Shown here in pieces: positions 9,021 through 17,828 of a DNA stretch of 64,000 nt. Below the pieces are notes generated by a model that was given only the letters and a program-made list of their open reading frames with translations, made no database searches and had not been told where the DNA came from. Location: positions 2,852,001 through 2,916,000 of the forward strand of contig NZ_CP114280.1 in assembly GCF_029635795.1 (NCBI RefSeq), in the 5' to 3' direction. A program made the position numbers and the translations under genes. Position 1 is the first letter of the stretch. Every line of letters starts with the position of its first letter. This DNA comes from Dickeya lacustris (GTDB taxonomy: Bacteria > Pseudomonadota > Gammaproteobacteria > Enterobacterales > Enterobacteriaceae).

Positions 9021-9893
9021 ATGATGTATAAATCGGGCTGGATAGCCGCAGCGTGGATGCTGGCGGCCAGCGCTCAGGCGCAGGAAGCACGGGTACAAGA
9101 AATTCATGATGCGCCTCAGGTGCCGGGCAGCATTATTGCAGGTCTGCTCGAGAAGCATGACACGCCCTTTATACTTTATCCCTATGAAAGCAATTACTTG
9201 CTCTACACCTACACCAGCAACATCAATAAACAGGCGATAGAGAGCTATAGCTGGGCTGAACATGCCCGCAAAGACGAAGTGAATTTCCAGATAAGCCTGG
9301 GCTTCCCGCTGTGGCGAGGGATTGCCGGTGATAATTCACTGTTGGGGGCGTCTTATACCCAGCGTTCATGGTGGCAGATGTCGAACAAAAGCCAATCGAC
9401 ACCGTTTCGTGAAACCAACTATGAACCGCAGCTGTTTTTAGGCTGGGCGACGGATTACCGCTTGGCGGGCTGGACACTGCGCGACGTCGAGGTGGGGTTC
9501 AACCATCAATCCAATGGCCGGGCAGACCCGACCTCGCGTAGCTGGAACCGGGTTTACGCGCGGCTGATGGCGCAAAACGGCAACTGGCAGGTCGAGTTCA
9601 AACCCTGGGTGCGCTTACATGACAGCCAGGACGATAACCCGAACATTATCGACTACATGGGGCATTATCGCGTGCGCGTTGGCTACCGTTGGGGTGAGGC
9701 GATTATCAGTGCCGAAGGGCGTTATAACTGGAACAGCGGTTATGGCGGCGGCGAACTTGGCTGGAGCTACCCGATTAACGCGAATGTGCGTTTTTATACC
9801 AAGGTGTTCAGCGGTTATGGTGAATCACTCATTGATTACAACCACCGTCAGACCCGCTATGGCATTGGCGTGACGCTGAACGATCTGTTCTGA
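9021..9893 (+). CDS. pldA: Outer-membrane phospholipase A (OMPLA)
   Basis: PldA is a dimeric, Ca2+-dependent outer-membrane beta-barrel that hydrolyses misplaced phospholipids in the outer leaflet. The 290 residues begin with a signal peptide ending ASAQAQEA (about residue 21). The catalytic triad is visible: His and Ser in NHQSNG and Asn in SWNRVY a dozen residues later. The C-terminal strand ends in Phe (GVTLNDLF), as expected for barrel assembly. A good terminator follows at 9945, before recQ. Confidence 0.96.
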   Translation: MMYKSGWIAAAWMLAASAQAQEARVQEIHDAPQVPGSIIAGLLEKHDTPFILYPYESNYLLYTYTSNINKQAIESYSWAEHARKDEVNFQISLGFPLWRGIAGDNSLLGASYTQRSWWQMSNKSQSTPFRETNYEPQLFLGWATDYRLAGWTLRDVEVGFNHQSNGRADPTSRSWNRVYARLMAQNGNWQVEFKPWVRLHDSQDDNPNIIDYMGHYRVRVGYRWGEAIISAEGRYNWNSGYGGGELGWSYPINANVRFYTKVFSGYGESLIDYNHRQTRYGIGVTLNDLF

Positions 9894-9944
9894 TAACCGG
9901 CACTGGCGCGGCAGAAAAGCCCGCCACAGACGTTGCAGTTTTGA

Positions 9945-9980
9945 CAAACGGCGCTGAAAATAGCGCCTGTTTGCGTTTTT
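9945..9980 (+). terminator. Intrinsic terminator of pldA
   Basis: Arms caaac-ggcgct and agcgcc-t-gtttg (one bulged base) close a six-base loop and are followed by cgttttt. It lies 52 bases after the pldA stop. Confidence 0.75.
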
Positions 9981-10016
9981 CTCCCGGTGCGGGAATAACT
10001 TTAAAGCGGTGAAGGC

Positions 10017-11847
10017 GTGTCTACGGCAGACGTAGTGAATAGAGAAACGCTGGCGGTGCAGGTATTGCGGGAAACCTTTGGTTATCAGCAGTTTCGACCC
10101 GGCCAGCAGGCGATTATCAATGCTGCCATCGGCGGGCGTGACTGTCTGGTGATTATGCCGACGGGCGGGGGGAAATCCCTGTGTTATCAAATTCCGGCGC
10201 TGGTGCTGGATGGGCTAACGCTGGTGGTGTCGCCGCTGATTTCGCTGATGAAAGATCAGGTTGACCAGCTACAGGCTTACGGTGTGGCGGCCGCCTGCCT
10301 CAATTCCACGCAAACCCGTGAACAGCAGCAAGAGGTGTTCAACGCCTGCCGCCGTAATGAGCTGAAATTGCTGTATGTCGCGCCCGAGCGCCTGAGCACC
10401 GAAGGGTTTCTGGAACAGCTGGCTTACTGGAACACCACGCTGATTGCCATTGACGAGGCGCACTGTATTTCCCAGTGGGGCCATGATTTTCGCCCGGAAT
10501 ACCGCGCGCTCGGTCAAATCAAACAGCAATTTCCAGCGCTGCCGGTGGTGGCGCTGACCGCCACGGCAGATGAGACTACCCGGCAGGACATCGCCCGCCT
10601 GCTCGATTTGCGTGACCCGCTGATTAACATCAGCAGTTTTGACCGGCCCAATATTCGCTATACGCTGGTCGAAAAATTCAAACCCCTCGACCAACTCTGG
10701 CTGTTTATTCAAGGCCAGCGCGGTAAAAGCGGCATTGTTTATTGCAACAGCCGGGCCAAGGTGGAAGACCTGTGCGCACGGTTGCAAAACCGGGGCCTGA
10801 GTGCCGGAGCCTACCATGCCGGGCTGGAAAATGAGCGTCGGGCACAGGTGCAGGAAGCGTTTTTGCGTGATGACCTGCAAGTGGTGGTGGCGACCGGTCG
10901 CCTTTGGTATGGGGATCAACAAACCCAACGTGCGTTTCGTGGCGCACTTTGATATTCCCCGCAACATTGAGTCCTACTATCAGGAAACCGGACGCGCCGG
11001 GCGCGATGGTTTGCCTGCGGAGGCCGTGTTGTTCTATGACCCGGCGGACATGGCGTGGCTGCGCCGTTGTCTGGAGGAAAAACCGGCTGGTATGCAGTTA
11101 GATATTGAGCGCCACAAGCTCAATGCCATGGGCGCGTTCGCTGAAGCGCAAACCTGTCGCCGTCTGGTGTTGCTGAACTATTTTGGCGAGAACCGCCAGC
11201 AGCCGTGCGGTAACTGTGACATCTGCCTTGACCCGCCACGGCGTTATGACGCGCTGGTGGATGCGCAAAAAGCGTTATCCTGCGTGTACCGCGTCGGCCA
11301 GCGTTTTGGCATCGGCTATATTGCGGAAGTGTTGCGCGGCGCGAATAATCAGCGTATTCGTGAGTTCGGCCATGATGCATTGCCGGTCTACGGCATTGGT
11401 AAAGACAAAACCCAGGAGCAGTGGGTCAGTATTTTGCGTCAACTGATCCATCTTGGTTTGCTGGCGCAAAATATCGCTCACCACAGCGCGCTGCAATTAA
11501 CCGAGTCTGCCCGGCCGGTGCTGCGCGGTGAAATGCCGCTGCAACTGGCGGTGCCGCGCGTTGGCAGCCTGAGCAAACCCAAAGCCAGCCAGAAAAGCTA
11601 TGGCGGCAACTATGACCGCAAGCTGTTTGCTAAACTGCGCAAATTGCGTAAATCGATTGCCGATGAAGACAATATTCCCCCCTATGTGGTGTTCAGTGAC
11701 GCCACCTTGCTGGAAATGGCGGAATTGCTGCCGGTGACAGCCAGTGAGTTGCTGGCGGTCAATGGCGTAGGCCAGCGTAAGCTGGAGCGTTTTGGTACGC
11801 CGTTTATGACGGTGATTCGTGAACATCTGGATAATGGCGAAGCGTAA
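10017..11847 (+). pseudogene. recQ: ATP-dependent DNA helicase RecQ, single-base frameshift
   Basis: RecQ is a 3'-5' helicase of the RecF recombination pathway. The N-terminal frame (GTG at 10017) runs through [12 protein letters not shown] (Walker A) and [13 protein letters not shown] (motif II), then leaves frame after VVVAT near 10895 and stops at 10952. The rest continues one frame over from [11 protein letters not shown] through the zinc cysteines (CRR...CGNCDIC), the winged-helix RQC domain and the HRDC domain to a stop at 11847. One extra G in the ggtcgcc stretch at 10896-10897 explains everything: without it the gene has 609 codons, the E. coli length. No other damage is visible, so this is either a recent mutation or a sequencing error. 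Confidence 0.9.
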
Positions 11848-11895
11848 AGCGGTAGCCTGACAACCCTGACCAAAGAGAACAGGAGCAGACAGACG

Positions 11896-12516
11896 ATGTT
11901 AATGTTGTTTATGACCGTGGCGCTGGTGCATTGGGTGGCGCTGATGAGCCCAGGGCCGGATTTCTTTTTCGTCTCTCAAACCGCTGTCAGCCGTTCACGA
12001 CGCGAAGCCTTGATGGGCGTGCTGGGCATTACGCTCGGCGTCGTCGTCTGGGCCGGTATTGCGTTGATGGGCTTGCATTTGCTGCTGGAGCGGATGGCCT
12101 GGCTGCACCAGATTGTCACCGTTGGGGGCGGCGTGTATTTGTGTTGGATGGGCTGGCAGCTGTTGCGTTCGTCGCTGCGTCAACGTAGGTCTTCTGACGC
12201 TCCCGCTGAGACTGCGCTGTCGCATCAGGGCAAAACTTTTATGCGTGGCTTTTTGACCAACTTGTCTAACCCCAAAGCGCTTATCTATTTTGGTAGCGTG
12301 TTCTCGCTGTTTGTCGGGGATGATGTTGGCGCGGCGGCTCGCTGGGGCCTGTTTGCGCTGATCTCGCTGGAAACACTGCTGTGGTTTAGCCTTGTGGCGC
12401 TGGTGTTTGCTCTGCCTGCAATGCGCCGTGGCTATCAGCGGTTGGCAAAATGGATTGATGGCCTGGCCGGTGCGCTGTTTACCGGTTTTGGTCTTCACCT
12501 GATTATTTCGCGTTAA
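11896..12516 (+). CDS. rhtC: Threonine efflux protein RhtC
   Basis: A 206-residue LysE/RhtB-family inner-membrane exporter with about six helices. The N-terminal family signature ALMSPGPDFFFVSQTAVSRSRREA (from about residue 17) and the central FLTNLSNPKALIYFGSVFSLF match RhtC, which exports L-threonine and confers homoserine and threonine resistance. It directly follows recQ, as in E. coli. The ATG at 11896 has aggag at 11881. In E. coli rhtB follows at once; here a TetR/HPP pair separates the two exporters. Confidence 0.94.
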   Translation: MLMLFMTVALVHWVALMSPGPDFFFVSQTAVSRSRREALMGVLGITLGVVVWAGIALMGLHLLLERMAWLHQIVTVGGGVYLCWMGWQLLRSSLRQRRSSDAPAETALSHQGKTFMRGFLTNLSNPKALIYFGSVFSLFVGDDVGAAARWGLFALISLETLLWFSLVALVFALPAMRRGYQRLAKWIDGLAGALFTGFGLHLIISR

Positions 12517-12539
12517 TCTGCCAAACGCGAATGTGCCAG

Positions 12540-12571
12540 GCGTGAATATGTAAAAGCGTAAATGTGTAAAA
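12540..12571 (+). repeat. 16-bp tandem duplication after rhtC
   Basis: gcgtgaatatgtaaaa (12540-12555) and gcgtaaatgtgtaaaa (12556-12571) are adjacent copies differing at two positions. A weaker third unit (gcgaatgtgccag) precedes them from 12527. Confidence 0.75.
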
Positions 12572-12689
12572 GCGGGTGAGTGTCGTCAAATAGTCCGTTG
12601 GCGAATCGTCATCAACCGCTTTGCTACGGCGCTGCGGTCTCCTGCGTTGTCCGGCAGGGCCCGCGTCGCCAGCGCCGAAGGTCATACCC

Positions 12690-13247
12690 TCAGCCTTTCA
12701 TGGTTAATCCGTACTCGGCGAGCGCAATGCATTTTGCAGCGGCGTCGAGGTCTTGGCCGACAAACGCTGCCACAATCGCCCCCTCTTTGAGTAAGCACAG
12801 CAATTCAAGGCCCTCTGCGCTGACGGTGGGTAAATGCTGTTGCAGTAGCAGACGGACTTTTTGTTTGTGCTCACGGCAATAGCGCGCCAGCGGGCTGGAA
12901 GGGTCGCGAATTTCTGCCGCCGTATTGATGAAAAAGCAGCCGTGAAAGGCGCTCAGTACCTCAACATTTCCCTTAAACCAGTCCGTCAGCGCATGAAACA
13001 GGCAGCGCACCACCTCATTGGGGCTGGTCGCCTGTGCCAACGCGGAAGAGAGCCAGTTCATGAAGATTTGATCCCGGTGTGCCAGCGCCGCGAGCACCAG
13101 CTCATTCTTGCTGGGAAAATGATGATAAAGGGTTTTCTTGGCGATCCCCGACACCTCTAGCACTTCGTTGATACCCACCGAGTTTATGCCCTTCTGATTA
13201 AACAGTGTCAGGGCGGTGATGATGAGCTGTTGCCGTTTGTCATTCAT
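12690..13247 (-). CDS. TetR/AcrR family transcriptional repressor
   Basis: A 185-residue TetR-family protein. The N-terminal helix-turn-helix is clear (NSVGINEVLEVSGIAKKTLY then HHFPSKNELVLAALAHRD, about residues 21-58). The C-terminal ligand-binding domain includes CFFINTAAEIRDPSSP, typical of the group that also covers LmrA/YxaF-like regulators. It is divergent from the HPP membrane gene and separated from it by two near-identical inverted repeats, so it very likely represses that gene and itself. The effector is unknown. This pair is inserted between rhtC and rhtB relative to E. coli. Confidence 0.9.
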   Translation of the reverse strand: MNDKRQQLIITALTLFNQKGINSVGINEVLEVSGIAKKTLYHHFPSKNELVLAALAHRDQIFMNWLSSALAQATSPNEVVRCLFHALTDWFKGNVEVLSAFHGCFFINTAAEIRDPSSPLARYCREHKQKVRLLLQQHLPTVSAEGLELLCLLKEGAIVAAFVGQDLDAAAKCIALAEYGLTMKG

Positions 13248-13277
13248 AGCTTTCCTCCTGAGAATATATTGACAAAA

Positions 13278-13320
13278 GTAGACCGATTTGTCTACCCTGA
13301 ATGTAGACAGAGTTGTCTAC
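13278..13320. promoter_or_regulatory. Twin TetR-type operators
   Basis: GTAGAC-N6-GTCTAC occurs twice, at 13278-13295 and 13303-13320, with identical arms and a 25-base centre-to-centre spacing. The first copy starts just after a TTGACA hexamer (13269-13274). Both lie between the divergent TetR and HPP genes, the usual place for an autoregulated TetR operator. Confidence 0.88.
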
Positions 13321-13341
13321 TTTGGTTAACAGGAGCTGTGC

Positions 13342-13821
13342 ATGATAAGAAAGTGGGTTTTTCCGTTGGTATCCGGCCTGGGCGCAGCCCTGGCGATTGG
13401 TCTGTTGTCGTATGTGGATTCACTGCAATCGGGCTGGATATTACTGATGGCACCGTTCGGCGCGACGACGGTATTGGTGTTCGGCGTCCCGACAAGCCCG
13501 CTGGCGCGCCCGAAGAATGTGATTCTGGGGCATGTTATCACCGCGTTGATAGGCGTCTGCTTTGTACAGTGGGGCGACGTTAACCCGCTGACGCTGGCGC
13601 TGGCGACCGGGCTTGCGGTGAGCGCCATGCTGTTGACCGGCACCACGCACCCGCCTGCGGGTGCCAATCCGTTACTGATTATGCTGACAGGGCAAAGCTG
13701 GTCGTTCTTGCTGACGCCGGTATTGGTGGGCGCGGTCATCATCGTGCTGCTCGGCAGCGTGGTGAACATTTTACGCCGCCACCCGATGTGGCAGCGTTTC
13801 ACCGTGCAGAAGGCTGACTAG
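13342..13821 (+). CDS. HPP family membrane protein
   Basis: A 159-residue protein of the HPP family, named for a conserved His-Pro-Pro motif, visible here as TGTTHPPAGANPLLI (about residue 95). Four to five hydrophobic segments are present (for example VSGLGAALAIGLLSYV and FLLTPVLVGAVIIVLLG), so it is an inner-membrane protein. HPP proteins in plants and cyanobacteria have been linked to nitrite transport; the role in enterobacteria is unknown. The start has aggag at 13331. Twin operators upstream indicate control by the divergent TetR protein. Confidence 0.87.
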   Translation: MIRKWVFPLVSGLGAALAIGLLSYVDSLQSGWILLMAPFGATTVLVFGVPTSPLARPKNVILGHVITALIGVCFVQWGDVNPLTLALATGLAVSAMLLTGTTHPPAGANPLLIMLTGQSWSFLLTPVLVGAVIIVLLGSVVNILRRHPMWQRFTVQKAD

Positions 13822-13927
13822 CTCAGGCAGGCCCGGCGGGGTGCGGTATTGCTGTGGGTCGGCGAGAACCGCCAGGGGCTGCGTGACCGCGTGCAAGCGG
13901 CCACTGTCGTCGGTATTCAGGCTTTAT

Positions 13928-14548
13928 TCAGGCTTTGCGCGCGGTTGCCAGCAATGCGCCGACCAGCATAAACAGCGAGCCAAAGGTGCGGTTAAGCTGT
14001 TTGAGCTGGCGCGGGCCTTTGAGCCAGCGTGCGATGCGCTGCGCCAGCGTGGCGTAGCCAATCATCACCACCACATCGACCAACACCGTTGTGGCGCCCA
14101 GTATCAGATACTGCATCGCCTGGGGCTGGTGCGGCACAATAAACTGTGGGAACAGCGCGGCCAAAAACACAATGCTTTTCGGGTTGGTCAGGTTGACCAG
14201 AACGGCGCGCTGGAACAGACGACGACGCGGCAGGCTGTTGGCCAGCGTTTGCAAATCCAGTGCGCCTGCGCTGCGCCACTGCTGAATGCCAAGCCAGATA
14301 AGGTAGGCGGCACCAAACCATTTCAGCAGGTCAAACGCCAGTACCGATTGTGACAGCAACGCCCCCAGGCCAATCCCCACCAGCACGATATGTATGGATA
14401 ACCCGAGCTGGAGCCCGGCAATAGAGGCGACAGCCCCACGGTAGCCGTGACTGATGCTGGTACTCATGGTGTTAATCGCCCCCGAACCGGGTGACAGGCT
14501 TAAAATCAGTGTGGTGACAAGATAGGTTAACCACCAGTCTGGCGTCAT
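13928..14548 (-). CDS. rhtB: Homoserine/homoserine lactone efflux protein RhtB
   Basis: A 206-residue LysE/RhtB-family exporter. The sequence is nearly collinear with E. coli Rht[21 protein letters not shown] (about residue 15), then [21 protein letters not shown], and the central [19 protein letters not shown]. RhtB exports homoserine and homoserine lactone. It is transcribed away from pldB, as in E. coli. Confidence 0.94.
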   Translation of the reverse strand: MTPDWWLTYLVTTLILSLSPGSGAINTMSTSISHGYRGAVASIAGLQLGLSIHIVLVGIGLGALLSQSVLAFDLLKWFGAAYLIWLGIQQWRSAGALDLQTLANSLPRRRLFQRAVLVNLTNPKSIVFLAALFPQFIVPHQPQAMQYLILGATTVLVDVVVMIGYATLAQRIARWLKGPRQLKQLNRTFGSLFMLVGALLATARKA

Positions 14549-14662
14549 AGCGGAATACTCCCTGAATGCGGCGTTTTATGCCACAATACGCCAATGCCTG
14601 TGTTTGTGCCATAGCTCACAAAAACCACGCCGATGAGTAAGCCACCCCTGAGAGAGAGCCTG

Positions 14663-15655
14663 ATGAATCCGTATACGCAGAGCCTGCTGACCAGAGAATG
14701 GCAGTATGCTGCCTTCGTTACCGGGCCATTGCTGGATTTCTGGCGTCAGCGTCAGGAAGGCATGTTCATCGGTGTGGAGGATGTGCCCATTCGGTTTGTG
14801 CGTTTTACATCGCCGTCGCATTCCGATGTGGTGTTGGTGTTGCCGGGGCGTACCGACAGCTATGTAAAGTATGCCGAGGTCGCCTATGACCTGTTTCAGT
14901 GCGGTTACGATGTGCTGATGATGGATCACCGTGGTCAGGGGCGTTCGGGGCGGTTATTGGCAGACAGTCATCGTGGCCACGTGCGCCGCTTCAACGACTA
15001 TGTTGATGATGTGCTGACACTGTGGCAGCAGCAGGTGGCTCCCGCACCCTATCGTCGCCGTTTCGCACTGGCCCATTCAATGGGCGCGGCGGTGCTGGCA
15101 TTAGCGCTGGCGCGTCAGCCGCAGGCATTTGATGCCGCTGCATTGTGCGCGCCGATGTGCGGTATTTTGCTGCCGATGCCACACTGGCTGGCGTGGCGTA
15201 TCCTTAACTGGGCGCAGCGTCATCCGTCCATACGGGATTACTATGCTATCGGCACCAGCCCGTGGCAGCCCTTGCCATTTCGGATGAACGTTCTGACCCA
15301 CAGTGCCGTGCGCTATCGCCACCATGTGCGCTTTTACGCTGATGACCCGGATTTACGTATCGGCGGGCCGACCTATCACTGGGTGCGCGAAGCGTTACAG
15401 GTGCCTGACCAGCTATTGCAACAGGCTGCGCAGATAACGACGCCGCTGTTAGTGCTGCAAGCACAGGACGAACGCGTTGTGGATAACCGCAGTCAGGTGC
15501 GGTTTTGTCAGGCGCTGGCTGCTGCCGGTCATCCTTGTGCGGGCGGTGGCCCGGCCATTATTCAGGGCGCTCGGCACGATATCCTGTCGGAACAGGATGC
15601 GCTGCGTACCGCCGCGTTTCGACTGATTTTGCAACATTTCAACGATTATCATTAA
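14663..15655 (+). CDS. pldB: Lysophospholipase L2 PldB
   Basis: An alpha/beta-hydrolase of 330 residues that deacylates lysophospholipids at the inner membrane. The nucleophile elbow is LAHSMGAAVLAL, preceded by the oxyanion region MDHRGQGRSGRLL; the C-terminal His lies in GARHDILSEQ. The ATG at 14663 follows agagag and gives the family length; an in-frame ATG at 14633 would add ten residues. It is followed 52 bases on by yigL, the E. coli order, suggesting cotranscription. Confidence 0.94.
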   Translation: MNPYTQSLLTREWQYAAFVTGPLLDFWRQRQEGMFIGVEDVPIRFVRFTSPSHSDVVLVLPGRTDSYVKYAEVAYDLFQCGYDVLMMDHRGQGRSGRLLADSHRGHVRRFNDYVDDVLTLWQQQVAPAPYRRRFALAHSMGAAVLALALARQPQAFDAAALCAPMCGILLPMPHWLAWRILNWAQRHPSIRDYYAIGTSPWQPLPFRMNVLTHSAVRYRHHVRFYADDPDLRIGGPTYHWVREALQVPDQLLQQAAQITTPLLVLQAQDERVVDNRSQVRFCQALAAAGHPCAGGGPAIIQGARHDILSEQDALRTAAFRLILQHFNDYH

Positions 15656-15707
15656 TACGTCTGCGCGGCCTGGCCGCACGGCACCAGCGGAGGTTGGAGT
15701 TCACCTT

Positions 15708-16517
15708 ATGTACCCGATTGTTGCATCAGATCTGGATGGCACGCTGTTGTCGCCCGATCACACCTTGTCTCCTTATGCCAAACAAACGCTGCGTCAAATG
15801 ACGGAGCAAGGCATCCATTTTGTTTTTGCTACCGGACGCCATCATATGGACGTGGCGCAGATGCGCGATAATCTTGCCATCAGCGCGTATATGATCACCT
15901 CCAACGGCGCGCGGGTACACAACAGCGACGGCGAATTGGTGTTTAGCCACAATCTGGATCAGGATATCGCCCGCGAGCTGTACGGCATGGTGTATCACCA
16001 CCCGGAGATAATGACCCATGTCTATCGCGACGATGAGTGGTATTTATGCCGCTCTCGCCCCGAAGAGGAGCGTTTTTTTACCGAGACGGTATTTCGCTAC
16101 CGGGTGTTTGAGCCGCAGACGCTCGACACCGACGGGGTGGGCAAAGTCTTTTTCACCTGTGAAGACCACGACAAGCTGCTACCGCTTGAAGCGGCGCTCA
16201 ATGCGCGCTGGGGCGAGCGCGTCAACGTCAGTTTTTCGACGTTGACCTGTCTGGAAGTGATGGCGGGCGGCGTATCCAAAGGCCATGCGTTGCAGCAGGT
16301 AGCCGGGATTCTTGGTCACACCATTAAAGACTGTATCGCCTTTGGCGATGGCATGAACGACTATGAAATGCTGGCGATGGCGGGCAAGGGCTGCATTATG
16401 CATAACGCTCACCAGCGCCTGAAAGACCGCTTGCCGCACAATGAAGTTATCGGCACCAACCGCGATCAGGCGGTGCCGATGTATTTACGCCGTCTTTATT
16501 TGGCTGAAGAAGCTTGA
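15708..16517 (+). CDS. yigL: HAD phosphatase YigL (pyridoxal phosphatase)
   Basis: A 269-residue Cof-type HAD phosphatase. E. coli YigL dephosphorylates sugar phosphates and pyridoxal phosphate and helps relieve sugar-phosphate stress. Motif I is DLDGTLLSPDH (about residues 8-18), motif II the Thr in FATGRHH, motif III the Lys in GGVSKGHAL, and motif IV GDGMNDYEMLAMA. The start is preceded by ggagg at 15690. Its last 22 bases overlap glpQ tail-to-tail. Confidence 0.93.
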   Translation: MYPIVASDLDGTLLSPDHTLSPYAKQTLRQMTEQGIHFVFATGRHHMDVAQMRDNLAISAYMITSNGARVHNSDGELVFSHNLDQDIARELYGMVYHHPEIMTHVYRDDEWYLCRSRPEEERFFTETVFRYRVFEPQTLDTDGVGKVFFTCEDHDKLLPLEAALNARWGERVNVSFSTLTCLEVMAGGVSKGHALQQVAGILGHTIKDCIAFGDGMNDYEMLAMAGKGCIMHNAHQRLKDRLPHNEVIGTNRDQAVPMYLRRLYLAEEA

Positions 16518-17608
16518 GCGGTGTGTAAGAATGCAACGGCTTTATCGGGGAAGTCGGTAAACAGCCCATCGACATTCGCCTTGCGGTAGAGCAGGGCATA
16601 CAGCGCATTGATATCGTGCGCGTATTTCGGCAGACGATCTGCCCGCGCGGTATAGGGATGTACCGCCATGCCGCTATCATGCGCTTCTTTGACCAGCGGG
16701 CTGACGGTGACGTTCCCGGCATTGCCGCTCAGTAACATGTGGTAATCCGGCCCGACGCCATCGGCATAGCGGGCGATTTTGGCCATCGCGCCCGGCTTGA
16801 GCATCCAGTCGTAATCATAGTTGACCCAACTGCCGTCAGGTTGCTGCTGCTGGGTCTCTTTCCAGCTGGTTTCAGCGATAAGCTGCACCAGTTTCAGGTT
16901 CATGCCCAGCGCGGGTTGTAGCTCGTTTTTGATGCGCTGGAGTTCGCTGGCATCAAAACATTGCAGGTAAACCCGATCGCTTTTTTGGCTGTAGCCGTAG
17001 CGCTTTAACACCTCCAGTACCGCCCGCGAGATGTCTTTGCCTTCCTGACGGTGGAACCACGGCGCTTTAATTTCCGGGTAAATACCGATGTTTTTACCGG
17101 TCGAGTGATTTAACCCCTGAATGAATTCGATTTCATCCTCAAAGGTGTGAATACGAAAATCCGATTTGCCCATCGGAAAGCGGTTCGGATAGCTTTGTAC
17201 CGGCTTGCCGTCTTTTAGATCAAACCCTTCGGTAAAGTGCAGCGAGCGAATTTCTGCCAGGGTAAAGTCAATGGCGTAGTAGCGCCCATCTGCCCGCGCC
17301 CGGCCAGGGAAACGCTGCGCCACATCGGTAACGCGATCGAGATAATGGTCATGCAGCACCACCAGCGCGTTATCTTTGGTCATCACCAAATCCTGCTCAA
17401 GATAATCCGCGCCTTGTGCATAGGCCATGGCTTTGGCGGGCAGCGTATGTTCTGGCAGATAGCCACTGGCACCACGGTGAGCGATGACAATGTGTGGGTG
17501 TGCGTCCTGCGAGCGAGCATCGGTATTCGCAGCCGCTTGGCTCAGTGTCGGGTATGACAGGGTAAGCGTAATACCCGCAGCCAGTAGCGGTGTTAACAGA
17601 GGTTTCAT
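16496..17608 (-). CDS. glpQ: Periplasmic glycerophosphodiester phosphodiesterase GlpQ
   Basis: GlpQ hydrolyses glycerophosphodiesters in the periplasm to glycerol-3-phosphate plus alcohol, feeding GlpT. The 370 residues start with a signal peptide (MKPLLTPLLAAGITLTLSYP, cleaved after about residue 26). The GDPD core is visible: AHRGASGYLPEHT (catalytic His and metal ligands), DYLEQDLVMTKDN and HDHYLDRVTDV. It follows glpT on the same strand, but the spacer is 220 bases and holds a repeat array and a stable hairpin, unlike the near-contiguous E. coli glpTQ. Confidence 0.96.
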   Translation of the reverse strand: MKPLLTPLLAAGITLTLSYPTLSQAAANTDARSQDAHPHIVIAHRGASGYLPEHTLPAKAMAYAQGADYLEQDLVMTKDNALVVLHDHYLDRVTDVAQRFPGRARADGRYYAIDFTLAEIRSLHFTEGFDLKDGKPVQSYPNRFPMGKSDFRIHTFEDEIEFIQGLNHSTGKNIGIYPEIKAPWFHRQEGKDISRAVLEVLKRYGYSQKSDRVYLQCFDASELQRIKNELQPALGMNLKLVQLIAETSWKETQQQQPDGSWVNYDYDWMLKPGAMAKIARYADGVGPDYHMLLSGNAGNVTVSPLVKEAHDSGMAVHPYTARADRLPKYAHDINALYALLYRKANVDGLFTDFPDKAVAFLHTAQASSAK

Positions 17609-17675
17609 TGCAGCGTCCTTTTTGAGTGGAAGGAAGTCTGTGCTGTGTCAGGCAAAACCGGGTGGTGAAAGCGTG

Positions 17676-17760
17676 ATTGTTATAATCAATAGATTGTTGT
17701 AATCAATAGGCTTTTGTGAGCAATAGGCTTTTGTAAGCAATAGATTTTTGTGATCAATAG
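17676..17760. repeat. Five-unit 17-bp tandem array between glpT and glpQ
   Basis: Five adjacent 17-base units share the end caatag: 17676-17692, 17693-17709, 17710-17726, 17727-17743 and 17744-17760. Typical units are gcttttgtaagcaatag and atttttgtgatcaatag. Units differ at a few positions, so the array is not freshly made. There are no spacers, so it is not a CRISPR. Confidence 0.93.
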
Positions 17761-17793
17761 CGTATAGCTTGAATCAGCGAGGGCTCGCTAAGG

Positions 17794-17819
17794 CCCACCG
17801 GTGCGACGGCACCGGTGGG
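17794..17819 (-). terminator. Stable hairpin after glpT
   Basis: Perfect ten-base arms cccaccggtg (17794-17803) and caccggtggg (17810-17819) close a six-base loop. It begins ten bases after the glpT stop. No T-run follows on the minus strand, so it may act as an mRNA-processing or stability element that lowers glpQ expression rather than as a full terminator. Confidence 0.6.
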
Positions 17820-17828
17820 ATGACAGAA

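Noticed and set aside
13841..14353. A 170-codon plus-strand frame between the HPP gene and rhtB
   Set aside because: It lies largely opposite rhtB, which is well supported, and shows no family features.
16097..16279. Small frames antisense to yigL and similar short frames across the window
   Set aside because: They overlap well-supported genes, lack ribosome sites and have atypical composition.
17676..17760. A CRISPR array
   Set aside because: Units are 17 bases and directly adjacent with no spacers; no cas genes are in the window.
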